Shown piece by piece: positions 7,587 through 15,683 of a stretch of 31,256 nucleotides of DNA. Within the stretch, counting starts at the first letter, position 1. The number at the start of each line of letters is the position of its first letter. This DNA comes from Bacteroidales bacterium M5 (GTDB lineage: Bacteria > Bacteroidota > Bacteroidia > Bacteroidales > Muribaculaceae). The notes beneath the pieces were generated by a model. That model was not told the origin of the DNA and searched no databases. It saw only the letters and a program-made list of their open reading frames with translations. The position numbers and the translations under genes were made by a program. The stretch is from assembly GCA_001689535.1 (NCBI GenBank), contig LUJP01000077.1, positions 1-31,256 on the forward strand, in the 5' to 3' direction.

Positions 7587-9290
7587 ATGTCGGAAAAAGA
7601 AATTGAAATAACCGAAGAGAAAAAAGGGTTGAACTTTGTGGAACAGATAGTTTGGGACGATCTGCAGGCCGGAAAGAACGGAGGCAGACTCAATACGCGT
7701 TTTCCTCCGGAACCCAACGGTTATCTCCATATAGGTCACGCAAAGGCGATATGCATGGATTTTGGCGTTGCCGAAAAATTCGGAGGTACATGTAATCTCA
7801 GGTTTGACGATACCAATCCGGCCAAAGAAGATGTGGAGTATGTTGATTCCATAAAGGAGGATATCCATTGGCTCGGTTTTGACTGGGGCGACCGCGAGTA
7901 CTATGCGAGCGATTACTTCCCGAAGCTTTATGATCTCGCCGTCCGGCTAATTAAAGAGGGTAAGGCTTATGTTGACGACCAAACCTCGGAGGAAATCGCC
8001 GCTCAGAAGGGAACTCCTACCGAACCGGGAACCGAAAGCCCGTACAGAAACCGTACTACCGAGGAAAATCTCGATCTTTTCGAGAGAATGAACAAGGGAG
8101 AGTTTGAGGAGGGTTCGAGAGTGCTTCGTGCCAAAATAGATATGGCCAACCCCAACATGCACTTCCGCGATCCCATTATGTATCGAATAATCAAATATCC
8201 CCACCATAGGACAGGCAATACATGGAATGTCTATCCCATGTATGATTTCGCGCATGGCCAGAGTGACTACTTCGAGGGTGTGACACATTCTATCTGTACT
8301 CTGGAATTTGAAGTGCATCGTCCGCTTTACGAATATTTTGTAAAAGAGCTTGCTGATGAAAGCTACTGCCCCCGACAGATAGAATTCAACCGTCTGAACC
8401 TCACATATACAGTAATGAGCAAGCGCAAGTTGCTCCAGCTCGTCAAGGAAGGACTGGTTAGTGGCTGGGACGATCCCCGCATGCCTACTTTGAGCGGTAT
8501 GCGCCGTCGCGGATTCACACCACGCTCAATCCGTAATTTCGTTGATCGTATCGGATATACGAAATATGAAGCCCTCAACGACATTTCACTTCTTGAGCAC
8601 GCAGTGCGTGAGGATCTGAATGCTATATCCACCCGAGGAATGGCTGTGATCAATCCGGTCAAGCTCGTGATAACCAATTATCCTGAGGGCAAGACCGAAA
8701 TGGTGGAGATGGAAAATAATCCTGAGAATCCTGAAGAAGGAGTTCACTCCATGCCGTTTAGCCGGGAAATTTATATCGAGAGAGAGGACTTCATGGAAAA
8801 TCCTCCGAAGAAATTCTTCCGCCTCGCTCCCGGAGCTGAGGTAAGGCTTAAAGGCGCATACATAATCAAGTGCACAGGTGTGGTTAAGGATGAAGAAGGT
8901 AATATCACCGAAATCCAGTGTACTTACGATCCTGAAACCAGAAGCGGGATGCCTGGCAGCATGAGGAAAGTAAAGGGAACCCTACATTGGGTATCTGCCT
9001 CTCATGCTGTAGATGCGACAGCAAGAATCTACGACAGACTTTTTGCTGTGGAGAATCCCGGAGCAGAGACCGAACGCGATTTCCGCGAACTTTTGAATCC
9101 CGATTCTCTGAAAGTAATAGAGCACATAAAGATCGAGCCTTTCCTTGCTGAAAACGCTGTTCCCGGCTCGCACTTCCAGTTCCAGCGAATCGGTTATTTT
9201 ACACCTGACAAGGACTCCAAGCCCGGCAATCTGGTGTTTAACCGTACTATTGCGCTTAAAGACAGCTGGGAAAAAGCACAAAAGAAATAA
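7587..9290 (+). CDS. glnS: Glutamine--tRNA ligase
   Basis: Class I aminoacyl-tRNA synthetase that charges tRNA-Gln. With the ATG at 7587 it has 567 residues, normal for GlnRS. The ATP-binding HIGH motif is at 48-51 (PPEPNGYLHIGHAKAI) and the KMSKS-loop equivalent MSKR at 277-280. GlnRS rather than GluRS is supported by the RFDDTNPAKE block, the PMYDFAHGQSDYFEGVTHS segment and a C-terminal anticodon-binding beta-barrel. The open frame continues upstream to a GTG at 7455, but that start would fall inside the rpsP terminator stem and upstream of the glnS promoter, so ATG 7587 is preferred. The stop is 2 bp from the following TPR-like gene, with which it likely forms a transcript. Confidence 0.96.
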   Translation: MSEKEIEITEEKKGLNFVEQIVWDDLQAGKNGGRLNTRFPPEPNGYLHIGHAKAICMDFGVAEKFGGTCNLRFDDTNPAKEDVEYVDSIKEDIHWLGFDWGDREYYASDYFPKLYDLAVRLIKEGKAYVDDQTSEEIAAQKGTPTEPGTESPYRNRTTEENLDLFERMNKGEFEEGSRVLRAKIDMANPNMHFRDPIMYRIIKYPHHRTGNTWNVYPMYDFAHGQSDYFEGVTHSICTLEFEVHRPLYEYFVKELADESYCPRQIEFNRLNLTYTVMSKRKLLQLVKEGLVSGWDDPRMPTLSGMRRRGFTPRSIRNFVDRIGYTKYEALNDISLLEHAVREDLNAISTRGMAVINPVKLVITNYPEGKTEMVEMENNPENPEEGVHSMPFSREIYIEREDFMENPPKKFFRLAPGAEVRLKGAYIIKCTGVVKDEEGNITEIQCTYDPETRSGMPGSMRKVKGTLHWVSASHAVDATARIYDRLFAVENPGAETERDFRELLNPDSLKVIEHIKIEPFLAENAVPGSHFQFQRIGYFTPDKDSKPGNLVFNRTIALKDSWEKAQKK

Positions 9291-9292
9291 GA

Positions 9293-10708
9293 ATGAGCAG
9301 TTTTGACGGACAGCTGCCCGCAGATAAACTGTATAGGAAATTTCTCGAGACACCGGACGCTCTTCGCGCGGATAGATTCAGCGATGAGGATTTACTGTGT
9401 GTCTACGATTATGCGTCGGATGTATACGACGAGGCTACTCAGGAGGCTGTTCTTGAGATAGCCGGTCGTATGTATCCTGACGATGAGGAATTTCTTGTGA
9501 GGCGCGCATATTATCTTGTCCCCTCTGAAGATAGAGAGGAGATAAGGAATATTGTTGACGAATTGCCGGAAGGCTCTTTTCACAGATATATTCTCCTTAC
9601 CCGTCTGGATATGGAGAATAAGGAGGGTGCGAGGGGAAAGATGTTCAAAATGCTTTTCAAGGCACCCAAAAAGAGCCTCGATGATGAGATGGTCATAAGA
9701 TTTTTTGAGACTATCGATACCGAGGATGAGCTTGACCGCATACTCGACAACCAGCAGAAAATAGAGGAGCGATGTATGTATCGCGATACATTCCTTTACG
9801 AGCTTGCTATATGCTGCAACGATTTTCACAGATATGAGAGGTCTCTTGCCATATCGCGCACTCTGACTTCCATAGATCCTTTTGAAGCTAAATTCTGGTT
9901 CCTTCAGTCAAGTATCGAGGGTTACGGACTTTCTGATTATGAAAGTGCGGAAAGCGATGCCAATTATGCGCTTGCCATTTCTCCTGATTTCGACCAGGCT
10001 AAAATTCTTCTTGCGTATCTTACGCTTGCCCGCGGAGGGGATTATGGTAAGGCGATGTCATTGCTCGACGGTGCTCTGGGGACGGATGTCAACAACGATG
10101 ATTCCCTGGTGCTTGGGGCGCTCTTGGCCTTACAATCCGGCAACGTAGTGCGTCTTGCCGATTACAGCGAAAGAATTCAGGCATCGTCTATTGACAATGC
10201 GACAAAAATAGCTTTTGGAATTCTTTTTGATTCAAATAATATAGATAAGATAAAAGGTATAAGGCTTTCTGACCTGTTTCTTTTTTTCACAGAGAGACTG
10301 CCAATAGAAATGTCGGCTGAAAAGATGATCGAGTCAGGCGAGTTTTCCCATGACATCATAGCTGCCTTGCTGATCCTCGGCAGCAGGGTTGGGAGGAACG
10401 ACAATTTGGCCGGCCGACTTATGATTGCCGAGCAGCTTGATCTTGCCGGAAGCTATGAAAATGTGATAAGACTGGTGCAGGATAACCTTGATAGTCTTGT
10501 ATCTTTCGATATTGACGGTCTCGGATTGTTGTATTTCTACTCAAAGGCCGGAATCGCAACGGGAAGCAAGGAGCATGTGAAATCGGACCTCGAGTTTATA
10601 ATAAAGGTCGCAAAAGAAGCTGAGAAGTCATCGCTGTTTTTTATGGAAAGAATGAAACTGCGAGGACTTATCGGTGAAATAGAAAAACTTTACGCCGATA
10701 CCTATTAA
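9293..10708 (+). CDS. Acidic TPR-like repeat protein of unknown function
   Basis: A 471-residue, acidic, cytoplasmic protein with no signal peptide or membrane helix. It is mostly alpha-helical and reads as degenerate tetratricopeptide repeats; the best is about residues 195-250, where YESAESDANYALAISPDF and the helix pair after it have TPR spacing of small and aromatic residues. No catalytic motif is visible. It begins 2 bp after the glnS stop, so it is probably co-transcribed and translationally coupled with glnS; that gives no clear function. It converges with the MBL hydrolase, with 10 bp between the stops and no terminator hairpin. I recognise it only as a Bacteroidetes-type TPR protein. 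Confidence 0.75.
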   Translation: MSSFDGQLPADKLYRKFLETPDALRADRFSDEDLLCVYDYASDVYDEATQEAVLEIAGRMYPDDEEFLVRRAYYLVPSEDREEIRNIVDELPEGSFHRYILLTRLDMENKEGARGKMFKMLFKAPKKSLDDEMVIRFFETIDTEDELDRILDNQQKIEERCMYRDTFLYELAICCNDFHRYERSLAISRTLTSIDPFEAKFWFLQSSIEGYGLSDYESAESDANYALAISPDFDQAKILLAYLTLARGGDYGKAMSLLDGALGTDVNNDDSLVLGALLALQSGNVVRLADYSERIQASSIDNATKIAFGILFDSNNIDKIKGIRLSDLFLFFTERLPIEMSAEKMIESGEFSHDIIAALLILGSRVGRNDNLAGRLMIAEQLDLAGSYENVIRLVQDNLDSLVSFDIDGLGLLYFYSKAGIATGSKEHVKSDLEFIIKVAKEAEKSSLFFMERMKLRGLIGEIEKLYADTY

Positions 10709-10718
10709 GCGTAGGTGC

Positions 10719-11387
10719 TCAAAGATAGGGATTGTAATCCTTTTCGTATGCAATGGTAGTTTTCGGTCCGTGTCCGGGATATACAATTGTCTGGGGCGGC
10801 AGATTCAATAATTTTGAGGTCACGCTTCGGATAAGCTGCGAGTGATTGCCGCCTGCAAGATCTGTGCGGCCGATGCTTCCTTTAAAAAGAGAATCACCGG
10901 TAAAAACAATTGATGAGTCCGGACAATAGAAGGAAACACCACCGGGCGAGTGGCCGGGCGTAACGATGGCCTCAAGATACTCTTTTCCGAGATAGAACTT
11001 CTCGACCTCGGTTATGGCAAAATCAATATGAAGTGGTGCAGGTTCTGCCATCCTCAGCCGGAACATTCGTGCCTGGGCGGCGCGCTGTTTACCAAAAAAA
11101 TCATCGGCTTCAGAGGCATGGAGGCCGATTTTGTAGTTAGCCTCAATATACTCAATTCCGAAAGTGTGGTCGATATGAAGGTGGGTGCACAGCAGGTATT
11201 TCAGTATCAGACCATGCTCCGTAACAAACGAAGAGAATACTTTGCATTCCCGCGGGTCGGACATTGCAGGGTCGATAACTGCCGCTTCTTTTGAGAGGGT
11301 ATCCCAGACAAAATATGTGTTTACACCGAAAAGGCTGAATTCAAATGATTTTACTTCCAAGACAGACTGCTTTTTATAGTGCGACAT
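10719..11387 (-). CDS. Glyoxalase II-like metallo-beta-lactamase-fold hydrolase
   Basis: A 222-residue MBL-fold enzyme. Metal ligands are all present: THLHIDH (H69, H71, D73, H74), TPGHSPGG (H146), FTGDSLF (D165) and YPGHGP near the C-terminus. The domain layout resembles the YcbL-type short glyoxalase II enzymes, which hydrolyse thioesters such as S-lactoylglutathione; the real substrate is not certain because Bacteroidetes often lack glutathione. The ATG at 11387 is chosen because the family begins close to this point and the extra upstream residues lie inside rsmG. It overlaps the end of rsmG by 14 bp, so the two are co-translated from one minus-strand transcript. Confidence 0.85.
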   Translation of the reverse strand: MSHYKKQSVLEVKSFEFSLFGVNTYFVWDTLSKEAAVIDPAMSDPRECKVFSSFVTEHGLILKYLLCTHLHIDHTFGIEYIEANYKIGLHASEADDFFGKQRAAQARMFRLRMAEPAPLHIDFAITEVEKFYLGKEYLEAIVTPGHSPGGVSFYCPDSSIVFTGDSLFKGSIGRTDLAGGNHSQLIRSVTSKLLNLPPQTIVYPGHGPKTTIAYEKDYNPYL

Positions 11388-11994
11388 AAAGGAGATACTT
11401 ATCCGCGAAATATTCTTCAGGGATGAGGGTCTCCAAGGGAACTTCCAGTACCGGACGTCTGACCGCGGCAATTTCCGAGCCGAGCTCTCCGCCCTTAAGA
11501 CATAACAATCCGTTGGGAATTGCGTTTAAGGACTCGCCGGAAATATTTTTGCGGACGAGTGGCGCCAGCGAATCAAGGCGCATTACCGCCCGGCTTACTA
11601 CAAAGTCATACTTTTGACGGCATTCCCCAATATCGCCGTGCTGGAAGCTGACGTTTTTCAATCCGATACGGGATGCAATGTCGGAGGCCACTTTAATTTT
11701 TTTACCTATACGGTCTATGAGATGAAAATTGCATTGGGGCCACATTATTGCCAGAGGAATACCCGGGAATCCTCCTCCGGTACCCATGTCGAGGAAGTGT
11801 GTGCCGTCAACCGGCGAAAGAAACTTGGCTATTGAAAGCGAATGAAGTACGTGGTGGAGATACAGATTGGTGATATCCCTTCGTGATATCACATTTATTT
11901 TATCGTTCCATTCGGAATACAGGTCATAGAGTTTTCCGAACTGCTCCTGTTGCAGCGGGGACAGCTGAGGGAAATATTTGATTATCGATTCCAT
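11374..11994 (-). CDS. rsmG: 16S rRNA m7G527 methyltransferase RsmG
   Basis: S-adenosylmethionine-dependent methyltransferase (GidB) that makes 7-methylguanosine at position 527 of 16S rRNA. The 206-residue length is normal. Motif I is LDMGTGGGFPGIPLA (about 67-82). Other family blocks are YSEWNDKINVISRRD near the N-terminus, the HHVLHSL segment, and FVVSRAV in the catalytic half. Loss of this modification gives low-level streptomycin resistance in other bacteria. It is first in a two-gene minus-strand operon with the MBL hydrolase, diverging from the cvfB gene across 87 bp. Confidence 0.95.
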   Translation of the reverse strand: MESIIKYFPQLSPLQQEQFGKLYDLYSEWNDKINVISRRDITNLYLHHVLHSLSIAKFLSPVDGTHFLDMGTGGGFPGIPLAIMWPQCNFHLIDRIGKKIKVASDIASRIGLKNVSFQHGDIGECRQKYDFVVSRAVMRLDSLAPLVRKNISGESLNAIPNGLLCLKGGELGSEIAAVRRPVLEVPLETLIPEEYFADKYLLYVAL

Positions 11995-12053
11995 ACACTA
12001 CAGGTGTGGTTTGAATGTTCGAATAGTTTGGTGCAAATATCGGAACAATTTGT

Positions 12054-12061
12054 TAATTTTG
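12054..12061 (+). promoter_or_regulatory. Candidate -7 box for cvfB
   Basis: TAATTTTG matches TAnnTTTG and ends 20 bp before the ATG at 12082. TTTG at 12027-12030 could be the -33 element, but the spacing of 23 bp is slightly long. Confidence 0.5.
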
Positions 12062-12081
12062 AGAAATAATTGGAAATACTG

Positions 12082-12906
12082 ATGATAAAATTAGGAAGAA
12101 TAAACACTTTGAAAGTTACACGTCATGTGGATTTCGGAGTGTATCTGGACGGAGGGGAGAGCGGTGAAATCCTGATGCCCGCAAAATATATCGACAAGCC
12201 TTTGGAAGTGGGCGAAGAGACAGATGTGTTCGTGTATCGCGACGGCTCACAACGGCTTGTCGCCACAAAAGAGACGCCTTTGGCTATGGCTGGAGAATTC
12301 GCATATCTGGAATGTGCTGCTGTAAACCGTTTCGGTGCATTTATGGATTGGGGTGTGCTCAAGCAGCTTCTTGTCCCGTTTTCAGAAATGAAGCTTCAGA
12401 TGAAACAGGGACGCAGATATATGGTGTATGTATATGTTGATGATGCATCCGACCGCATTGTGGCTTCGGCGAAGATAGATAAGTTTCTTGGAAATGTATA
12501 TCCTGAATACAGAGTGGGTGATACGGTGAAAGCTCAGATAATAAAGCGCAATGAGATGGGCTTTTCCTGCATAGTCGACAATCTCCATAAAGGTATGATT
12601 TACCTTAATGAATCGTATGCAGATTACAAACCTGGCGAAATAATAGATGCAAAGGTGAGGCAGGTGAGACGGGATGGTAAAATAGATCTTACTCCGGGAG
12701 GAAAATCACTTGACCGCACGCTTGATGTTGCATCGAGAATAGAATATATAGTTGAAGAGGAGGGGAGTCTCGCACTGTGCGACAGTTCATCCCCGGAAGA
12801 AATCAAGCTAAAGCTGCATTGCAGCAAGAAAGATTTCAAGAAAGCTTTAGGTCATCTTCTTAAGAATAAAAAAGTATCAGTAAAGGATGGGGTTATCCTG
12901 AAATAG
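12082..12906 (+). CDS. cvfB: CvfB-family S1 RNA-binding protein
   Basis: A 274-residue protein of the CvfB/YitL family: tandem S1-like OB-fold domains followed by a small C-terminal winged-helix domain. The first ~65 residues (LGRINTLKVTRHVDFGVYLD) are the typical N-terminal domain, residues ~70-135 hold a second (FGAFMDWGVLKQLLVPFSEM), and ~145-210 a third (VGDTVKAQIIKRNEMGFSC). The C-terminal ~60 residues (SSPEEIKLKLHCSKKDFKKA) match the winged-helix end. Known members bind RNA and affect virulence gene expression in Staphylococcus. A TTG four codons earlier is in frame; the ATG at 12082 is preferred because it starts at the conserved sequence. It is followed at 13 bp by an AraC-type regulator. 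Confidence 0.88.
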   Translation: MIKLGRINTLKVTRHVDFGVYLDGGESGEILMPAKYIDKPLEVGEETDVFVYRDGSQRLVATKETPLAMAGEFAYLECAAVNRFGAFMDWGVLKQLLVPFSEMKLQMKQGRRYMVYVYVDDASDRIVASAKIDKFLGNVYPEYRVGDTVKAQIIKRNEMGFSCIVDNLHKGMIYLNESYADYKPGEIIDAKVRQVRRDGKIDLTPGGKSLDRTLDVASRIEYIVEEEGSLALCDSSSPEEIKLKLHCSKKDFKKALGHLLKNKKVSVKDGVILK

Positions 12907-12919
12907 TACGGTCGCTAAT

Positions 12920-13702
12920 ATGAGGATTTATCGTCCGGCTGAAGAATTGCGGGGTTATGTGCGCTATTATTGGGTTGAAGAGCGTGCGGAGCCGGCAAAG
13001 GTGCTGACATTTCCCATCGGATGCCCTCAGATAATCTTTCATCGGAAGTCACAATTCTATATTCCTGAAGTAGGTGAGTTTCAAGACCGGTTCGTCATCA
13101 GCGGTCAAGTGAATTTTCCGGCACATATCCAGTCGGAGGGAGCCTTAGAGACGATTGTGGCGGTGTTTTATCCTCATACATTGGGAATGTTTATAGATAC
13201 ACCTCCCTCAGCTATCTATAATCTTGAGATTTCAGGGGATGATCTGGATAAAAGAGATTTAAATGAACTGGCATCAAGGGTTTTCCAGTGTGAGCGGACT
13301 GAAGATTGCATAGTATTGATAGAAAACTGGCTTTTGTCAAGAATCAGACCGACCTTGAATATGGCGCGCATCAAAGATGCGGTGAAATGTCTGATGGTTT
13401 CACCTTCGGTTCGTGTGAATACTCTTGCTGACCGTGCCTGTCTTGGTAAAAAGCAGTTCGAACGAGTGTTTCGCGAACAAGTAGGGATGAACCCGAAAGA
13501 ATATGCACGGGTTGTCCGATTTCAGAAGTCCTTATGGTTATTGCAACTGGGGTATGAAGATTATGTAGGTATAGCCTATAAGGTCGGTTATTCGGATCAG
13601 TCACATTTCATACGTGAATTTAAAGCCATGAGCGGTTATACTCCCGCTTCACTCAGGAATTATTGTGTTCCTTATTCCGATCTTTTCACTAATCCGGTTT
13701 GA
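12920..13702 (+). CDS. AraC-family transcriptional regulator
   Basis: A 260-residue regulator. The C-terminal ~100 residues form an AraC-type double helix-turn-helix: first helix pair in VNTLADRACLGKKQFERVFRE, and the family signature in VGIAYKVGYSDQSHFIREFK followed by GYTPASLR. The N-terminal ~150 residues resemble the effector-like domain found in many Bacteroidetes regulators that begin with a RPAEELRGYVRYYW-type segment; no ligand can be named. It lies 13 bp after cvfB and 72 bp before the CAT-family gene. The neighbouring acetyltransferase is the natural first guess for a target, but the two have separate promoter signals and no operator repeat was found between them. Confidence 0.9.
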   Translation: MRIYRPAEELRGYVRYYWVEERAEPAKVLTFPIGCPQIIFHRKSQFYIPEVGEFQDRFVISGQVNFPAHIQSEGALETIVAVFYPHTLGMFIDTPPSAIYNLEISGDDLDKRDLNELASRVFQCERTEDCIVLIENWLLSRIRPTLNMARIKDAVKCLMVSPSVRVNTLADRACLGKKQFERVFREQVGMNPKEYARVVRFQKSLWLLQLGYEDYVGIAYKVGYSDQSHFIREFKAMSGYTPASLRNYCVPYSDLFTNPV

Positions 13703-13753
13703 CCACCGGTTCAGAATGGCTCTTTTGTTCTATCGGGGAAAATAGCTGGGGTA

Positions 13754-13761
13754 TAATTTTG
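13754..13761 (+). promoter_or_regulatory. Candidate -7 box for the CAT-family gene
   Basis: TAATTTTG (within TATAATTTTG) lies 13 bp before the ATG and matches TAnnTTTG. A TTTTG at 13723-13727 is 26 bp upstream, too far for a normal -33 element. Confidence 0.4.
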
Positions 13762-13774
13762 CATCAAAAAAACA

Positions 13775-14431
13775 ATGATGAATGAAATTGATCCGGCTCT
13801 GACCACCCGAGCCTATGCTTATGAAATGTGGATGAAGGCACCTATGCCGATGGTTACGTTGATTAAATCTCTGGATGTTACGAATCTGAGGCGTATTAGT
13901 TGTAAGCGCGGATTGAAATTCAATATGCTGATGTGCTGGTGCATTGGAAAGTCGGCCACTCAAATCAAGGAATTTTATATGCTTCCGGTAGGTGAAAAGT
14001 TTGTGAGATATGACAATATTGCCGTAAATACCATTGTTGCTAACTCGCGTGGCGAGGTGAGTTCTTGTGACATTCCGTTTACTGAGGAACTTTCCAGATT
14101 CAATGAAGATTATCTGCGTCTCACGCATGCGGTCGCCGAGACGTGTGACAACCATGATATTACCGACCGGATGGTAATCGGGACATCGGCCCTTACACAA
14201 AGTGATATAGACGGTGCAATAGGTATTTATAGCGGAATTTTCAACAATCCCTTTATGATCTGGGGACATTACCGGCATCGATGGTTCAAGACCACTCTTA
14301 CGGTTTCTTTTCAGTTTCATCACACGCAGATGGATGGTGCTCACGCCGCAAGATTTCTTGAGATTTTGCAGGAAGAGATAAAAAAATTGCGCGTGAAAAA
14401 AAGTTGCAATAATGCTTGGTTTATAGTATAA
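13775..14431 (+). CDS. Chloramphenicol acetyltransferase-family O-acetyltransferase
   Basis: A 218-residue protein of the CAT family, trimeric acetyl-CoA-dependent O-acetyltransferases. The C-terminal catalytic motif HHxxxDG is intact as FHHTQMDGAHAARFLE, with H183 the expected base and D187 the structural Asp. The N-terminal part (RAYAYEMWMKAPMPMVTLIK) matches the Bacteroidetes CatA-like branch better than classical CatA1, so drug resistance should not be assumed; the acceptor is unknown. A second Met follows directly (MM) and either could be the start. An AraC-type regulator is just upstream. A hairpin terminator follows, and the stop codon lies inside the first of two operator-like dyads belonging to the next operon. 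Confidence 0.82.
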   Translation: MMNEIDPALTTRAYAYEMWMKAPMPMVTLIKSLDVTNLRRISCKRGLKFNMLMCWCIGKSATQIKEFYMLPVGEKFVRYDNIAVNTIVANSRGEVSSCDIPFTEELSRFNEDYLRLTHAVAETCDNHDITDRMVIGTSALTQSDIDGAIGIYSGIFNNPFMIWGHYRHRWFKTTLTVSFQFHHTQMDGAHAARFLEILQEEIKKLRVKKSCNNAWFIV

Positions 14432-14439
14432 ACTGATTT
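14417..14439 (+). repeat. Operator-like dyad 1 (copy of a 23-bp repeat)
   Basis: TGGTTTATAGTATAAACTGATTT contains a perfect 15-bp dyad at 14419-14433, GTTTATA-G-TATAAAC. It shares 20 of 23 bases with the copy at 14496-14518, the three differences being in the dyad centre. It overlaps the stop codon of the CAT-family gene. Confidence 0.65.
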
Positions 14440-14458
14440 ATATTCGCATCGAAGTTAG

Positions 14459-14486
14459 GCGGTAATCGCGATTGCCGCTTAATTTT
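14459..14486 (+). terminator. Probable terminator of the CAT-family gene
   Basis: An 8-bp stem (14459-14466 with 14471-14478, one G-U pair) with loop CGCG is followed by TTAATTTT. It sits between the two operator-like dyads, so it separates the CAT transcript from the next operon. Confidence 0.6.
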
Positions 14487-14495
14487 ATCAAAGTA

Positions 14496-14518
14496 TGGTT
14501 TATGAAATAAACTGATTT
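14496..14518 (+). repeat. Operator-like dyad 2 (copy of a 23-bp repeat)
   Basis: Contains GTTTAT-GAA-ATAAAC at 14498-14512, the same half-sites as dyad 1, at a centre-to-centre distance of 79 bp. The adjoining CTGATTTG (14512-14519) is a weak -7-like sequence, so a protein bound here would overlap the likely promoter of the membrane protein/regulator operon. Confidence 0.65.
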
Positions 14519-14542
14519 GCAAACCCAAAAAACTTAACAAAA

Positions 14543-15163
14543 ATGGAAGAAAAGAGACTCACAGAACAGGAGAGTATCAACATCATCACCACGATGATCT
14601 CACGCACTAAAGACCGCTACATAGGCGATGGAAATATAATGTTGCTTTGGGGATGGCTGACAATAGCAGTAACCTGTCTGGTTTGGGTGATGGTGGCCTT
14701 TACGCATAATGCCGCATGGAACTGGCTATGGTTCATGATTCCGGTGGTGGGATGGATTGGAACCACTATGATGGCAAAGAAATCCGAAAGGCGCCGAGGT
14801 GTCACAACTTACTCAGACAAGATTTCGTCTCAGATATGGCTGGCAGTAGGCATTATTGCGATTGCATGTACAATTGTCTGTCTCAGTTTTGGCTTTGGAG
14901 GAATAAGTGTCTGGACGCTGATGTTTGTTTACTCTCTGATTGTCGTTCCATTTGCCGAAATAATCCAGGGCCTTATAGTCAGGGAGAAGTCCCTGGTTGC
15001 AGGAGGTGTGTGCGGAATGGTAATAGGTCTTTTTGTGACGAGCTGTCTGATCTGCGACATTACACTCTATCCCTACTGGTTTCTGCCTGTGTTCATTGTT
15101 GCTTTCGCCTGCATGATGCTCATACCCGGCTATATTATCAACCATAAGGCGCACGCAAAATGA
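14543..15163 (+). CDS. Multipass membrane protein of unknown function
   Basis: A 206-residue integral membrane protein. A charged N-terminal segment of about 30 residues (EQESINIITTMISRTKDRY) is followed by about six hydrophobic helices, roughly at residues 33-52, 57-75, 98-120, 122-141, 150-170 and 175-197. No enzymatic or transport motif is visible. It overlaps the following winged-helix gene by 4 bp (ATGA), so the two are translated together. Bacteroidetes often pair a small membrane protein with a PadR- or HTH_34-type regulator; the membrane partner may be the regulated output, but its job is unknown. Confidence 0.8.
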   Translation: MEEKRLTEQESINIITTMISRTKDRYIGDGNIMLLWGWLTIAVTCLVWVMVAFTHNAAWNWLWFMIPVVGWIGTTMMAKKSERRRGVTTYSDKISSQIWLAVGIIAIACTIVCLSFGFGGISVWTLMFVYSLIVVPFAEIIQGLIVREKSLVAGGVCGMVIGLFVTSCLICDITLYPYWFLPVFIVAFACMMLIPGYIINHKAHAK

Positions 15164-15441
15164 AAGAGCTGGATCCACTGTTGCACTCGCAATTGCGATT
15201 GGCTGTAATGTCGGTTCTGATGAATGTTGAAGAAGCAGATTTCGTTTATCTGAAGGAAAAAACCGAATCTACCGCCGGAAATCTGAGTGTTCAGCTTGAA
15301 AAGCTCAGTAATGCAGGTTACATTTCCTTAACCAAAGGGTTTGAAGGGAAACGTCCGCGCACAGTGTGTCGAGTGACTGATGCAGGCAAGAACGCTTTTG
15401 ATGAATATGTGGAAACATTGAGAACATATCTGAACCTCTGA
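15160..15441 (+). CDS. Small winged-helix transcriptional regulator
   Basis: A 93-residue single-domain DNA-binding protein. It begins LDPLLHSQLRLAVMSVLM, continues with a helix-turn-helix (FVYLKEKTESTAGNLSVQLE) and a wing (ISLTKGFEGKRPRTVCRV), and ends with a dimerisation helix (AFDEYVETLRTYL). This is the pattern of the HTH_34/MarR-like winged-helix family, often autoregulatory. There is no separate ligand domain, so a signal might come from the membrane partner or a small ligand at the dimer interface. The ATG overlaps the membrane gene stop (ATGA). The two dyads upstream of the operon are good candidates for its binding sites. Confidence 0.9.
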   Translation: MKELDPLLHSQLRLAVMSVLMNVEEADFVYLKEKTESTAGNLSVQLEKLSNAGYISLTKGFEGKRPRTVCRVTDAGKNAFDEYVETLRTYLNL

Positions 15442-15474
15442 CGATATAAAAGTCTGAGACTGCGAAACTATGGG

Positions 15475-15511
15475 CTGCGCTCTGAAGTTTATTTATAAAT
15501 ACAGAGCGCAG
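15475..15511 (+). other. Long inverted repeat after the winged-helix gene
   Basis: A perfect 10-bp stem, CTGCGCTCTG (15475-15484) with CAGAGCGCAG (15502-15511), encloses 17 AT-rich bases holding the palindrome ATTTATAAAT. No T-run follows on either strand, so it is not a standard intrinsic terminator. It may be a 3' end structure or a protein-binding site. Confidence 0.55.
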
Positions 15512-15683
15512 TTCGGAGTGTCTGGCGTATGCGGTGGAACACAGATGGTGTCAAGGCGAAGAGATTATATCTATGCACAACTAACTGCCCAATATGGCAT
15601 TTTTAAGGAGTTTATAATCTCTAATTGAAAAAAAATTGCCAACTTTGCACTAATATATGTAAATAGATAAGACGATAAAAGCA

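Noticed and set aside
13775..14431. A chloramphenicol resistance gene
   Set aside because: The motif fits the CAT family, but the sequence belongs to a wider CatA-like group and nothing shows drug specificity.
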